64,000 nt of DNA from NCBI RefSeq assembly GCF_032027425.1, contig NZ_JAVSJA010000001.1, positions 992,001 through 1,056,000 on the forward strand, written 5' to 3'. Positions within the stretch are counted from its first letter, which is position 1, and each line of letters starts with the position of its first letter. Below are positions 16,990 through 25,642 of this stretch, piece by piece. Under the pieces are notes generated by a model. That model made no database searches, was not told the DNA's origin, and saw nothing but the letters and a program-made list of their open reading frames with translations. The position numbers and the translations under genes are program-made. The stretch is from Microcystis wesenbergii NRERC-220 (GTDB lineage: Bacteria > Cyanobacteriota > Cyanobacteriia > Cyanobacteriales > Microcystaceae).

Positions 16990-18363
16990 CTACTGATGAA
17001 TAATTAAACTTTCTAAACTGGTTTGTAAATCTTGGGTTAATTGTGCTACGGCCGAGCGTCGATCGCTTTTATAATCGCCATAGCGCTCGGATACGCAAAT
17101 AGGCTTACCGATAGTTATTATCGCTTTTTGTTGACCAATTTGGGGACGGAAAAAGGGATTACCTCCCTTAATTCTTGTCACTAAATCCCAGAGCAATAAA
17201 ATTGTCTCTGCGAATCTTTCTACGGTGGGGTTTTCTTTTACATAATAACCGGTTACTGACACGAAACTTTCGACAATTCTCATGTGCCACATTTTTAAAT
17301 TAGCTTCATCGGCCAGGCGATCAGCTAATCCTAATTCAAGGGGAGAAATAGAATGAGTGGGTTTTAATTCTTGGCGATAAATGCGTTCCCATCCTGCTTG
17401 TTCTAAACGACGACAGCGATCGATCACATTACCATTAGGAGAAACATTAAAATACTTTTCTACGGTTTGTAAGGCCACATCTAATAAATTGGCTAAACGT
17501 TTGGCTAGGGTTTCGTTCGGATCATCACCATTGGCAGGCACTACCGGCAAAGATTGATAGTAGAAATCTCGATAAAAATCCTCCATTAAGGATAATAATC
17601 TTTCTCCTAACCGAAAAAGACGCTCGTATAAAACCTTTTCTTCTAGGGATGAATTCGGGATTGGTTGTAAACCGCTATCGGTTTCTAAATTAGTTAAAAT
17701 TTGCTCGATTTCTTGCCACACTGGAGTCAGATAAAAATACTGAATACCAATAGGTAAAATAATTACTTCCTGCTGTTGTTTAGCTTTTCTGACATCATCC
17801 ACACCCCAAAAAGCCAATTGAGAAATACCCGGCTCAATAGCACTGACAAGCTCATTATGTCCGTTAGTTGCCCCTTCTGGAGCAGCGGCTAAAGGATAAT
17901 CTCCTTCTAATAATAAACGACGAGCCGAACGCAATCCGATTAAATCGGCTTTTCCCCGTTGAATTGGTGTGCCACCTAACTTAGAATATAACCATCCTAC
18001 CCTTTCTCCAGCCCATAAAGGAATACCTCGATCGTACATAAAATGAGCGTGAATCGGTGCTGGTAATTTTATTCCTAACTCTTGGGCTTTTTTGGGTACT
18101 AATTTCCACAAAAGATAGGCCATACAGTAGGGATCGTTAATACTGGGATGACGAAAAGCAAGCAGTAAACGGACTTTTTTCTCTTGACTTTTTTGATAAA
18201 ATGTGATTAAAGTTTCTAGATTGGCGGCGGAAATTTCTCTTAAATTGGTTTTAGTTTGTAACCAGAGAGGTAAAAAGATTTGACATCCCTTTAAAAGCAA
18301 GGGATTAAGGTCAGGGGGGATAAATTCGAGGGGGGGTTGTGCGCCCAAAGATAGATTAGACAT
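16990..18363 (-). CDS. PlsC-like glycerolipid acyltransferase (intact paralogue)
   Basis: A 457-residue protein with the acyltransferase motifs HX4D (His72, HPSIND) and PEG (162-164, APEGATNGH). These mark transfer of an acyl chain to a glycerophosphate or lysolipid acceptor. The C-terminal half (about 230-457) is helical, ends in a conserved QKAIITIGKPI segment, and has no assigned role. No long hydrophobic anchor is present, so the enzyme is probably peripheral. The broken gene at 120-2933 is a paralogue over its whole length, which may explain why that copy could be lost. The exact substrate is unknown. Confidence 0.82.
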   Translation of the reverse strand: MSNLSLGAQPPLEFIPPDLNPLLLKGCQIFLPLWLQTKTNLREISAANLETLITFYQKSQEKKVRLLLAFRHPSINDPYCMAYLLWKLVPKKAQELGIKLPAPIHAHFMYDRGIPLWAGERVGWLYSKLGGTPIQRGKADLIGLRSARRLLLEGDYPLAAAPEGATNGHNELVSAIEPGISQLAFWGVDDVRKAKQQQEVIILPIGIQYFYLTPVWQEIEQILTNLETDSGLQPIPNSSLEEKVLYERLFRLGERLLSLMEDFYRDFYYQSLPVVPANGDDPNETLAKRLANLLDVALQTVEKYFNVSPNGNVIDRCRRLEQAGWERIYRQELKPTHSISPLELGLADRLADEANLKMWHMRIVESFVSVTGYYVKENPTVERFAETILLLWDLVTRIKGGNPFFRPQIGQQKAIITIGKPICVSERYGDYKSDRRSAVAQLTQDLQTSLESLIIHQ

Positions 18364-18436
18364 ACAAGTAGTCGTGCCAAATAAATTTCCTAGTTGAGAC
18401 TCCGAGACAGGTATCAGATTTTAGTTTTCAGTTCAT

Positions 18437-18463
18437 TGTTTACTGTTTACTGTTTACTGTTTA
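18437..18463. repeat. heptanucleotide repeat TTTACTG
   Basis: About four tandem copies of TTTACTG, about 75 bp upstream of the acyltransferase start. It belongs to the short tandem repeats common in cyanobacterial spacers. The rest of 18364-18659 shows no gene. Confidence 0.8.
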
Positions 18464-18659
18464 AGGAAGAATAAAAGAAAACTCTGATCAATAATTACCC
18501 ACTGGCCAAAAGGTAATCACAGCAGCAAACAGGTGTCGAGCTAGATTTCAAATACACTGGGATTGCAGGCTCCCTCAACTGTGAAAGGAGAAATTAACCG
18601 ACTTTGAACGAGGAGGAACAGGAGCAGTTTACCTCCTCACCTAAACAAATACAGCTATA

Positions 18660-19490
18660 CTATAGCTCTATCCCCATTTCTCGCAAACGAGCCGCCATCT
18701 GTTGAGAACGCTGTCTTTCCGCTTCCAGAGCTTGCTGAGTAACATTTAATTGCTCCTGTGCTGCGGCTGCCTGCTCCTGGGCTGCAGCTGCTTGCTCCTG
18801 GGCCGCAGCCGCTTGCTCCTGGGCCGCTTCTTCCGGCAAGGGGATTAAATTGCCTTCCGGGTCATAAAATCTCGCCCAAATTGCCGTTTCTCGGTCAATA
18901 GTCCCCTCCCAAGTCCCCAACCAATAGCCTAAAGTTTCACACCATAACCAGCCGCGCTCGTTTCGTTCTAAAGAATGGTAGCGTTGGTCAGACCCTAAAT
19001 GCCATCCTTGTAAAGAATTGGCATCAAAAGGATCGTAGATGAAATAATCTGGTGTGCGGAAGGTTCCCTCATAAATTGCCTTTTTTCGCACTTTATCGGT
19101 CTTGGCGGTACTAGGAGAGGTTAATTCCACGATAACGTCAGGATAACGTCCCTCTTCTTCCCAAATTACCCAACCCTGTCGCTCTCTCTTGCCATCGACA
19201 TTGAGGACAGCGAAGAAATCGGGCCCGCGAAAATCGCGATTTTTGGCTTGTTCACGGCTGAAATAAATAAACATATTGCCACCGGTGTAGAAGTCGTCTC
19301 GTTCGCCGTAACCCTGGTGTAGGGAGCGAATCAAGACATTCATGGCAATGCGGTGTCGGTTGCTTGCCAAGGGTTCACCATCATCAAAAATTAAGTCTGT
19401 GGGGGGTGGGGTGGGTTCCCAGAAGTCCTCGAAATCTTCTTCTATCAGTGCCGGAGAGGTGGCAGTTTCGTCGCTTTTGGCAATCGTCAT
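18660..19490 (-). CDS. Uma2 family (DUF820) putative endonuclease with heptad-repeat tail
   Basis: A 276-residue protein. The Uma2/DUF820 restriction-endonuclease-like core spans about residues 45-200, with GPDFFAVLN, PDVIVELTSPST, a Lys in RKKAIYEGTF, and TPDYFIYDP. This is the Asp...Glu-x-x...Lys arrangement of the PD-(D/E)XK fold. The tail repeats the seven residues AAAQEQA three to four times (21-bp DNA repeats), then forms a Gln/Glu-rich coiled coil ending MAARLREMGIEL. Uma2 genes are abundant in cyanobacteria; their substrate is not established. The gene at 60865-61650 is a relative with a different tail. It stands alone on its strand. Confidence 0.85.
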   Translation of the reverse strand: MTIAKSDETATSPALIEEDFEDFWEPTPPPTDLIFDDGEPLASNRHRIAMNVLIRSLHQGYGERDDFYTGGNMFIYFSREQAKNRDFRGPDFFAVLNVDGKRERQGWVIWEEEGRYPDVIVELTSPSTAKTDKVRKKAIYEGTFRTPDYFIYDPFDANSLQGWHLGSDQRYHSLERNERGWLWCETLGYWLGTWEGTIDRETAIWARFYDPEGNLIPLPEEAAQEQAAAAQEQAAAAQEQAAAAQEQLNVTQQALEAERQRSQQMAARLREMGIEL

Positions 19491-19675
19491 TTTTTCGGCC
19501 TCTCTAGGTGGGAGTATCCATATTTTTGCTGATTATTGATCCTATGTTACATCAGAATTTAGGAGTGAGGAGATAGATGTTAGGAGTTGAGAAAATTATC
19601 TTCGGTTAACAATGATCAAAACTTTTCTTCTGGGTGCGTTACATTGGGCTAACACACCCGACTAATATCCTTAAG

Positions 19676-20584
19676 CTAACCCAAAAACTTGGCTTTATCT
19701 TTAACTAATTTTGTCCCGATTCCGGCGGCAATGACTTCGGAGAGAATGCTAATTAAACGATAGATAGCAACGGTGACAAGTACGTTAGCGGCGGGAAATT
19801 TTTCTGTGTCTAAAAGTGCGATCACTGTAGCTTCAAAAACTCCTAATCCCCCCGGCGCTCCGGGGACAACTAAACCCAATAACCAAGCAAAACTAAAGGT
19901 TCCTAAGAGGGGTAAAATCTGAGCGGGGGTAATCATTTTTAATACCATCCAAGCTAAAATAAAACCCGCACCGCGCCACAATAAAAATCCAGTTTCACCC
20001 AGGAGAGGTACAAGAGGATATTTAGTTAGATAAACCGGTTCTTGAGCAATCTTTTTCTTTTGGCTAAGGATTTTCAGAGGATAATTTAAAAATTTGGGAT
20101 GAATGCCGATTAAAATTAATCCTAAAACTAATATCTGTATCCCTAGACTTGAGCTAGATTTCATCCAACCTAAACCACTACCAATAACTGCTATGGCTAA
20201 GGCTGCACATACCAGCAATAAAAGTTCTAATAAAACGCTTAAACTAGCGGTTCCCCAATCACTTCCTGCTTTATTAATTGCCACGATGCGAGCATAAAAG
20301 TGACCGATATTACCGGGTAGATATTTTCCTAAATTGGTAATCATATAGATGCCAATTCCTGCGGAGGTTTTAATCGGTTGTTGATAGCTTTTGAGTATCC
20401 ATGTCCACACCCATCCTGCCCAAATTTGAGCGATAACGGTGGTTACAAGTGCCAAGAAAAGAAATAACCAGCCATGATTTTCAATTCTAACTGAGGTGAC
20501 GTTATCCCAGTTATTTTTAAGGTTACTGAGAACAAAAAATAAGGTTCCCCCAATAATCAGCCAACGTAGAAACTTTTTCAGCAT
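19676..20584 (-). CDS. lysylphosphatidylglycerol synthase TM-like (UPF0104) membrane protein
   Basis: About 302 residues with eight or so hydrophobic helices. Conserved family blocks are NLGKYLPGNIGHFYAR (about residue 83) and PGAPGGLGVFEA (about 245). The family includes the flippase domain of MprF and many stand-alone cyanobacterial proteins presumed to act on lipids. The start is ATG 20584 (MLKKFLRW), which follows AAAGGA and lies 14 bp after the preceding DUF29 stop. In-frame ATGs at 20605 and 20632 would overlap that gene. It is the last gene of a co-directional run beginning with the DUF29 array. Confidence 0.82.
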   Translation of the reverse strand: MLKKFLRWLIIGGTLFFVLSNLKNNWDNVTSVRIENHGWLFLFLALVTTVIAQIWAGWVWTWILKSYQQPIKTSAGIGIYMITNLGKYLPGNIGHFYARIVAINKAGSDWGTASLSVLLELLLLVCAALAIAVIGSGLGWMKSSSSLGIQILVLGLILIGIHPKFLNYPLKILSQKKKIAQEPVYLTKYPLVPLLGETGFLLWRGAGFILAWMVLKMITPAQILPLLGTFSFAWLLGLVVPGAPGGLGVFEATVIALLDTEKFPAANVLVTVAIYRLISILSEVIAAGIGTKLVKDKAKFLG

Positions 20585-20597
20585 TTCGTTTTTTCCT

Positions 20598-21056
20598 TTA
20601 TTCATTTTCTGGAGGAAACCAATCGAGATCAAGGAGATTTTCTAAACTGTAGGGACATTGCCCAAGAAAACTAACTTGATTATCGGTTTTTTCTCTAACA
20701 TAATTTAAGGCTTTCTGGTAAATACGAGGTAATTCTTTAGTGAGATAATTGCGGAGATTAGTAGTTAAATAAGTGTCGATCTGGTTTTTGAAATTGACGA
20801 TTTCTGAACGCCAATGACTACGATTATATTTTCTCTTGACTGTCCAAAATTGTAGCAGTAAACAATGTCTAATAATTTGCTCTAATAAACTAGCAACACG
20901 AAACTTTTTTTCGTTTCCCAAATCTTCTAACTCCTCGATTAAATTGTCTAAATCTAAAGCGTCAAAATTTTTAGCCTTGAGCAGCTCTATAGTTTCTTCT
21001 AACCAGAGAGAATCATCAATTTCGTAGAGAGTTTTTAAGTCGGGAATAACAGTCAT
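20598..21056 (-). CDS. DUF29 family protein, fifth copy of a tandem array
   Basis: 152 residues. The DUF29 core starts LYEIDDSLWLEETIELLK, then NLIEELEDLGNEKKFRVASLL and IIRHCLLLQFW, and ends near SLENLLDLDWFPP. It is soluble and mostly helical; the family has no known function. I start it at ATG 21056 because AAAGGAG lies six bases before it, while the ATG at 21062 would directly abut that site. It differs from its neighbours mainly in the second half (THWRSEIVNFKNQ...). It is the last DUF29 copy before the membrane protein gene. Confidence 0.85.
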   Translation of the reverse strand: MTVIPDLKTLYEIDDSLWLEETIELLKAKNFDALDLDNLIEELEDLGNEKKFRVASLLEQIIRHCLLLQFWTVKRKYNRSHWRSEIVNFKNQIDTYLTTNLRNYLTKELPRIYQKALNYVREKTDNQVSFLGQCPYSLENLLDLDWFPPENE

Positions 21057-21067
21057 TATCATCTCCT

Positions 21068-21523
21068 TTATTCATAAGGTGGTAGCCAATTGGGATCGAG
21101 AAGTTCTTCTAAACTGTAGGGACAAGTATCGGGAAAAATAACTTGATTTTTTGTCTTTTTTCTCACATAACGGGTTGCCTTCTGATAAATATTATCAAAT
21201 TCTTGTTCTAAATATTTCCGTAAACTTGCCGTTAGGTAGGTATTTAATTGATCTTGAAAATTTACCAGTTCTGATTCCCAATGACTTTGATTATATTCTC
21301 TTTCCCTTGTCCAAAATTGCAGTAACAAAGCATGACGAATAATTTGCTGTAAAAAACTAGCAACACGAAACTTTTTTTCGTTTCCCAAATCTTCTAACTC
21401 CTCGATTAAATTATCTAAATCTAAAGCGTCAAATCTCTTCGCTTTTAAGAGTTCGATAGTTTCTTCTAACCAGAGAGAATCATCAATTTCGTAGAGAGTT
21501 TTTAAGTCGGGAATAACAGTCAT
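21068..21523 (-). CDS. DUF29 family protein, fourth copy of a tandem array
   Basis: 151 residues, nearly identical to its neighbours in the first 70. Here the array consensus is FLQQIIRHALLLQFW. The central region (REREYNQSHWESELVNFQDQ) and helix LRKYLEQEFDNIYQKA vary, and the end SLEELLDPNWLPPYE is shared. The start is chosen six bases after AAAGGAG, as for the other copies. The spacer to the next gene is 11 bp from stop to start and carries the same GAATAAAGGAGATGATA block, so spacer and gene were duplicated together. Confidence 0.85.
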   Translation of the reverse strand: MTVIPDLKTLYEIDDSLWLEETIELLKAKRFDALDLDNLIEELEDLGNEKKFRVASFLQQIIRHALLLQFWTREREYNQSHWESELVNFQDQLNTYLTASLRKYLEQEFDNIYQKATRYVRKKTKNQVIFPDTCPYSLEELLDPNWLPPYE

Positions 21524-21534
21524 TATCATCTCCT

Positions 21535-21990
21535 TTATTCATAAGGTGGTAGCCAATTGGGATCGAGAAGTTCTTCTAAACTGTAGGGACAAGTATCGGG
21601 AAAGTTGACTTGATTTTTAGTCTTTTTTCTGACAAAGAAAACTGCATCTTCATAAATGTTAGTTAATTCATTTTGTAAATAATTACGGAGATTGGTGGTT
21701 AAGTATCTTTTTAGCTGAATTTGAAAGTTGACTATTTCTAACTCCCAGTGATCCTGATTATATGCTCTTTTCTCTGTCCAAAATTGCAGTAACAAAGCAT
21801 GACGAATAATTTGCTCTAATAAACTGGCAACACGAAACCTTTTTTCGTTTCCCAAGTCTTCTAACTCCTCGATTAAGTTTTCTAAATCTAAAGCTTCATA
21901 TCTTTTATTCTTCAATAGTTCTATGGTTGCTTCTAACCAGAGGGAATCATCAATTTCGTAGAGAGTTTTTAAGTCGGGAATAACAGTCAT
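21535..21990 (-). CDS. DUF29 family protein, third copy of a tandem array
   Basis: 151 residues from ATG 21990, again six bases after AAAGGAG. An upstream in-frame start at 22023 would add 11 residues encoded inside the preceding gene and is unlikely. The sequence has LWLEATIELLKNKRYEALDLEN in pieces, where the other copies have ETIELLKAK. It therefore diverges slightly in the conserved first half as well as in the variable middle (KRAYNQDHWELEIVNF). The end matches copy four exactly (SLEELLDPNWLPPYE). Confidence 0.85.
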   Translation of the reverse strand: MTVIPDLKTLYEIDDSLWLEATIELLKNKRYEALDLENLIEELEDLGNEKRFRVASLLEQIIRHALLLQFWTEKRAYNQDHWELEIVNFQIQLKRYLTTNLRNYLQNELTNIYEDAVFFVRKKTKNQVNFPDTCPYSLEELLDPNWLPPYE

Positions 21991-22001
21991 TATCATCTCC
22001 T

Positions 22002-22457
22002 TTATTCGTAAGGTGGTAGCCAATTAGGATCGAGAAGTTCTTCTAAACTGTAGGGACAAATATCAGGAAAGTTGACTTTATTATCAGTTTTTTGACGAAC
22101 ATATCGCACGGACTCAAAGTAAATTTGCTCAAATTCCTGTTCTAGATATTTACGAAGATTTGTAGTTAAATAGCGCTTTAACTGATATTGAAAACTGACT
22201 ATCTCTGCTTGCCAATGAGCTTGATTATATTTTCTTTCACTTGTCCAAAATTGTAATAATAAACAATGTCTAATAATTTGCTGTAAAAAACTAGCAACAC
22301 GAAACTTTTTCTCGTTTCCCAAGTCTTCTAACTCCTCGATCAAGTTTTCTAAATCTAAAGCGTCAAATTTTTTCGCCTTGAGCAGTTCAATGGTTTCTTC
22401 TAACCAGAGAGAATCATCAATTTCGTAGAGAGTTTTTAAGTCGGGAATAACAGTCAT
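22002..22457 (-). CDS. DUF29 family protein, second copy of a tandem array
   Basis: 151 residues. The conserved first half ends FLQQIIRHCLLLQFW. The variable middle is SERKYNQAHWQAEIVSFQYQ, and the end is shared with copies three and four. The start ATG 22457 follows TAAAGGAG. No membrane segment, Cys cluster or catalytic motif is evident. The HC/HA difference before LLLQFW alternates between copies, which suggests exchange among them. Confidence 0.85.
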   Translation of the reverse strand: MTVIPDLKTLYEIDDSLWLEETIELLKAKKFDALDLENLIEELEDLGNEKKFRVASFLQQIIRHCLLLQFWTSERKYNQAHWQAEIVSFQYQLKRYLTTNLRKYLEQEFEQIYFESVRYVRQKTDNKVNFPDICPYSLEELLDPNWLPPYE

Positions 22458-22469
22458 TTTTTATCTCCT

Positions 22470-22925
22470 TTATTTGTAAGGTGGTAGCCAATTAGGAGCG
22501 AGCAGTTCTTCTAAACTGTAGGGACAAGTATCAGGAAAGTTGACTTTATTATCGGTTTTTTGACGAAGATAGCGAAGGGCTTTTTCATAAATAGTTGCCA
22601 AATTATGTTCTAGATAATTTCTTAAATTAGTCGTCAAATAAGTATTAAGTTCATCTTTAAAATTGATAATTTCTGAACGCCAATGAGCCTGATTATATTC
22701 TCTTTCACTTGTCCAAAATTGTAATAATAAACAATGTCTAATAATTTGCTGTAAAAAACTAGCAACACGAAACTTTTTCTCGTTTCCCAAGTCTTCTAAC
22801 TCCTCGATCAAGTTTTCTAAGTCTAGCGCTTCAAAATTTTTAGCCTTGAGCAGTTCGATAGTTTCTTCTAACCAGAGAGAATCATCAATTTCGTAGAGAG
22901 TTTTTAAGTCTAGAATAACAGTCAT
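22470..22925 (-). CDS. DUF29 family protein, first copy of a tandem array
   Basis: 151 residues; the promoter-proximal copy. It begins MTVILDLKTLYEID where the others have MTVIPDL, and ends SLEELLAPNWLPPYK. The middle reads SEREYNQAHWRSEIINFKDE. It lies 72 bp downstream of the petL-like gene on the same strand. Whether the array has its own promoter in that gap is not clear. Five copies in 2.3 kb, all co-directional and evenly spaced, point to repeated unequal crossing-over. Confidence 0.85.
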   Translation of the reverse strand: MTVILDLKTLYEIDDSLWLEETIELLKAKNFEALDLENLIEELEDLGNEKKFRVASFLQQIIRHCLLLQFWTSEREYNQAHWRSEIINFKDELNTYLTTNLRNYLEHNLATIYEKALRYLRQKTDNKVNFPDTCPYSLEELLAPNWLPPYK

Positions 22926-22997
22926 TTTTTATCTCCCCTAGAATTGGCAATAGTGACCAGTTAAACCGATCACTAAAGCTTTTTTACTGTTTATATA

Positions 22998-23099
22998 CTA
23001 GATAATTTTAGCGGCGCGCAGACCGAAAAAGAGACCGAGGGCAATTCCGGTAAAAACGATCAGATAACCCGCCAAAGCAGCAACAGCTAACACAGACAT
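22998..23099 (-). CDS. petL: PetL-like cytochrome b6f subunit (33 residues)
   Basis: A very short gene reading MSVLAVAALAGYLIVFTG and continuing to GLFFGLRAAKII. It is a single transmembrane helix followed by a basic end with the motif F-x-GLR-x-x-K-I, which is typical of PetL in cyanobacteria. PetL is a small peripheral helix that stabilises the cytochrome b6f dimer in thylakoids. The gene lies 45 bp downstream of radA on the same strand. Assignment rests on length, topology and the C-terminal motif; another small thylakoid protein remains possible. Confidence 0.72.
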   Translation of the reverse strand: MSVLAVAALAGYLIVFTGIALGLFFGLRAAKII

Positions 23100-23144
23100 G
23101 GTGAAAATCTCCCAAGTAATTTAATCTTTTTTAGCATTGTACCG

Positions 23145-24671
23145 TTATTCTTGCCCTTCCCCTTCCTCGTCTTCTATATCTTCCCCAAAGCGCTGCTGGG
23201 GGGGGATTGCGGCGACAATTGCCTCGATTACCTTGCCGACTGGAACAATTTCTAAGCCCACATCTTCGGGATAAACTTGACCTCTAGGGACAATTGCCCG
23301 TTTAAAGCCCAATTTAGCCGCTTCTTTTAATCTTAGTTCCATTTGCGACACTAAGCGCACTTGTCCGCCTAATCCCACTTCCCCGATTAAGACTGTGCGC
23401 GGATCGACGACTCGATCGCGAAAACTGGCGACAACAGCGATCGCAACTCCCAGATCCGCCGCCGGTTCTTCCACTCCCAACCCTCCTGCGGAGGCAACAT
23501 AGGCATCTAATTTCGATAAAGGAATGCCGACGCGCTTTTCTAAAACGGCGAGAATTTGCTGTAATCGGTTGTATTCTATGCCCGTGGTCGATCTTCGGGG
23601 GGAAGCGTAGCTGGTGGGGCTAACTAATGCCTGTAACTCCACCACAATCGGGCGTGTACCTTCACAGGCTACCACCGTCGCCGTACCCGGGGAAAATTCG
23701 TCGCGATTGCCTAAAAATAATTCTGAGGGGTTTTCCACTTCCACCAAACCGTGGTCCACCATCTCGAAAATACCGATCTCATGGGTTGCCCCAAAACGGT
23801 TTTTCACGGATCTTAAGAGACGATGGGAGGCATAGCGATCGCCTTCAAAATATAACACCGTATCGACCAAATGTTCCAAAACTCGCGGACCAGCGATCGC
23901 CCCTTCTTTAGTCACATGACCGACAATTAATAAAGTAATATTCTCCCGTTTTGCCACCTGCATCAAGGCGGAGGTACATTCGCGAACTTGGGCGACAGAT
24001 CCCGGTGCGGAAGTTAAGGCCCCAAAATAAAGAGTTTGAATACTGTCAATTACCGCCACCTGTGGGCGTAAAGATTCTAATTCTCGCAAAATTTCCTCTA
24101 AATCGGTCTCTGGCAGAACATAGAGATGATTATCGAGTTCTGCGGTTGATTCGGAGGCTTTTTTCTCCTTGCCATTGCCATTATTTTCCGACTCCACGGC
24201 AACCACTCCCACCCCCAAACGGGCAGCCCGCAGTTTAATCTGTTGTCCCGATTCTTCGGCGGAAACGTAGAGGATGCGCGGTAATCTTTGGGCGAGTTGG
24301 TTGGTAACTTGCAGTAAAAGCGTCGATTTGCCGATGCCCGGATCGCCGCCGATTAGTACAAGAGAACCCGGGACGATGCCGCCACCGAGAACGCGATCGA
24401 ATTCCCCGTAACCAGAGGGAAAACGTTCCTGTTCATACTGGGTAATTTCCGAGAAGCGCACCGAGATGCGCGGTTGGGGGTTGCGTTCCCCTTTGCCGTT
24501 ATTTGGGCGACTATTTTGCCATCCTGGGCGATTTACCGCCGGATTATTGCCACCAGCCACCACTTGTTCTTCTAGCGTCCCGTAGGTGTCACAACTGGGG
24601 CATTTTCCTAACCATTGGGGAGATTCCGCCCCACAAGCACTACAGATATATATTGTTCGCGATTTCGCCAT
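23145..24671 (-). CDS. radA: DNA repair protein RadA
   Basis: A 508-residue RadA (Sms). The N-terminal zinc finger is C10-x2-C13...C24-x2-C27. The RecA-like ATPase has Walker A GGDPGIGKST (about 104-113), and the RadA-specific motif KNRFG is present (about 291). The C-terminal Lon-like domain contains GLGGQVR. RadA is a DnaB-like helicase that processes recombination intermediates and aids natural transformation. A low-complexity insert (ESENNGNGKEKKASEST, about residue 160) and an acidic tail are local additions. It starts the minus-strand run that continues with petL and the DUF29 array. Confidence 0.97.
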   Translation of the reverse strand: MAKSRTIYICSACGAESPQWLGKCPSCDTYGTLEEQVVAGGNNPAVNRPGWQNSRPNNGKGERNPQPRISVRFSEITQYEQERFPSGYGEFDRVLGGGIVPGSLVLIGGDPGIGKSTLLLQVTNQLAQRLPRILYVSAEESGQQIKLRAARLGVGVVAVESENNGNGKEKKASESTAELDNHLYVLPETDLEEILRELESLRPQVAVIDSIQTLYFGALTSAPGSVAQVRECTSALMQVAKRENITLLIVGHVTKEGAIAGPRVLEHLVDTVLYFEGDRYASHRLLRSVKNRFGATHEIGIFEMVDHGLVEVENPSELFLGNRDEFSPGTATVVACEGTRPIVVELQALVSPTSYASPRRSTTGIEYNRLQQILAVLEKRVGIPLSKLDAYVASAGGLGVEEPAADLGVAIAVVASFRDRVVDPRTVLIGEVGLGGQVRLVSQMELRLKEAAKLGFKRAIVPRGQVYPEDVGLEIVPVGKVIEAIVAAIPPQQRFGEDIEDEEGEGQE

Positions 24672-24904
24672 GTTTTTTAAGAAAAGTTGAAGAAAAGCGG
24701 TTTGGGGATTAATTCTCTTGTCAAATTTAGTTAAGTATGATAAAGGGGAAGGAAGACCATAAAGTTATTGATAATTGCCATAAAAGAAATAAAATAGGAA
24801 ATTTAGGCTTAATGATAACGGCCAAAGGATATTCTATAAACAGGAACGCTCGTTATTTAACTTTAAAATTCATCACACTATTTAACTAAGGAGTGTTAAT
24901 TCAG

Positions 24905-25633
24905 TTGGAGAACCAGAAGGAAAAAATTCTCGTTGTTGATGATGAAGCCAGCATCCGTCGTATCTTAGAGACTCGTTTGTCGATGATTGGTTATGAAGTC
25001 GTCACCGCCGCCGACGGCGAGGAAGCTTTAGAAACCTTCCGCACCGCCGAACCCGATTTAGTGGTTTTGGATGTGATGATGCCGAAATTAGACGGTTACG
25101 GTGTCTGTCAGGAACTCCGCAAAGAATCGGATATTCCTATCATTATGTTAACCGCTTTGGGGGATGTGGCTGATCGAATTACTGGGCTAGAATTGGGGGC
25201 GGATGACTATGTAGTTAAACCTTTTTCTCCCAAAGAACTCGAGGCGCGGATTCGTTCGGTGTTGCGTCGGGTAGAGAAAAATGGCGCTCCAGGGATTCCT
25301 AGTTCCGGTGTGATTCATATCGGTTCAATTAAAATCGATACCAATAAACGCCAAGTTTATAAGGGAGATGAACGCATCCGTCTGACCGGTATGGAATTTA
25401 GTTTACTAGAATTATTGGTCAGTCGCTCGGGAGAAGCTTTTTCCCGCTCGGAAATCCTTCAGGAAGTTTGGGGTTATACCCCCGAACGTCATGTGGATAC
25501 GCGGGTGGTAGATGTACATATTTCCCGTTTACGAGCCAAATTAGAGGATGATCCCAGCAATCCTGAGTTAATTCTCACCGCTAGAGGTACAGGCTATCTT
25601 TTTCAACGTATTCTAGAACCAGACGAGGAATAG
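24905..25633 (+). CDS. rpaB: OmpR-type response regulator RpaB
   Basis: A two-component regulator with a receiver domain (acidic pair in VVDDEAS, phospho-acceptor Asp in VVLDVMMPKLDG, Lys in VVKPFSP) and an OmpR-type winged-helix domain (LTARGTGYLFQ near the end). The sequence matches cyanobacterial RpaB (ycf27), the essential regulator of high-light and photosystem genes acting with the kinase NblS. There is no ATG. GTG at 24893 directly overlaps AAGGAG; TTG at 24905 gives MENQKEKILV, the typical RpaB N-terminus, so I prefer it, although its spacing to AAGGAG (12 bases) is long. A CCB-type gene follows 9 bp downstream. Confidence 0.93.
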   Translation: MENQKEKILVVDDEASIRRILETRLSMIGYEVVTAADGEEALETFRTAEPDLVVLDVMMPKLDGYGVCQELRKESDIPIIMLTALGDVADRITGLELGADDYVVKPFSPKELEARIRSVLRRVEKNGAPGIPSSGVIHIGSIKIDTNKRQVYKGDERIRLTGMEFSLLELLVSRSGEAFSRSEILQEVWGYTPERHVDTRVVDVHISRLRAKLEDDPSNPELILTARGTGYLFQRILEPDEE

Positions 25634-25642
25634 TTCTCAGCT

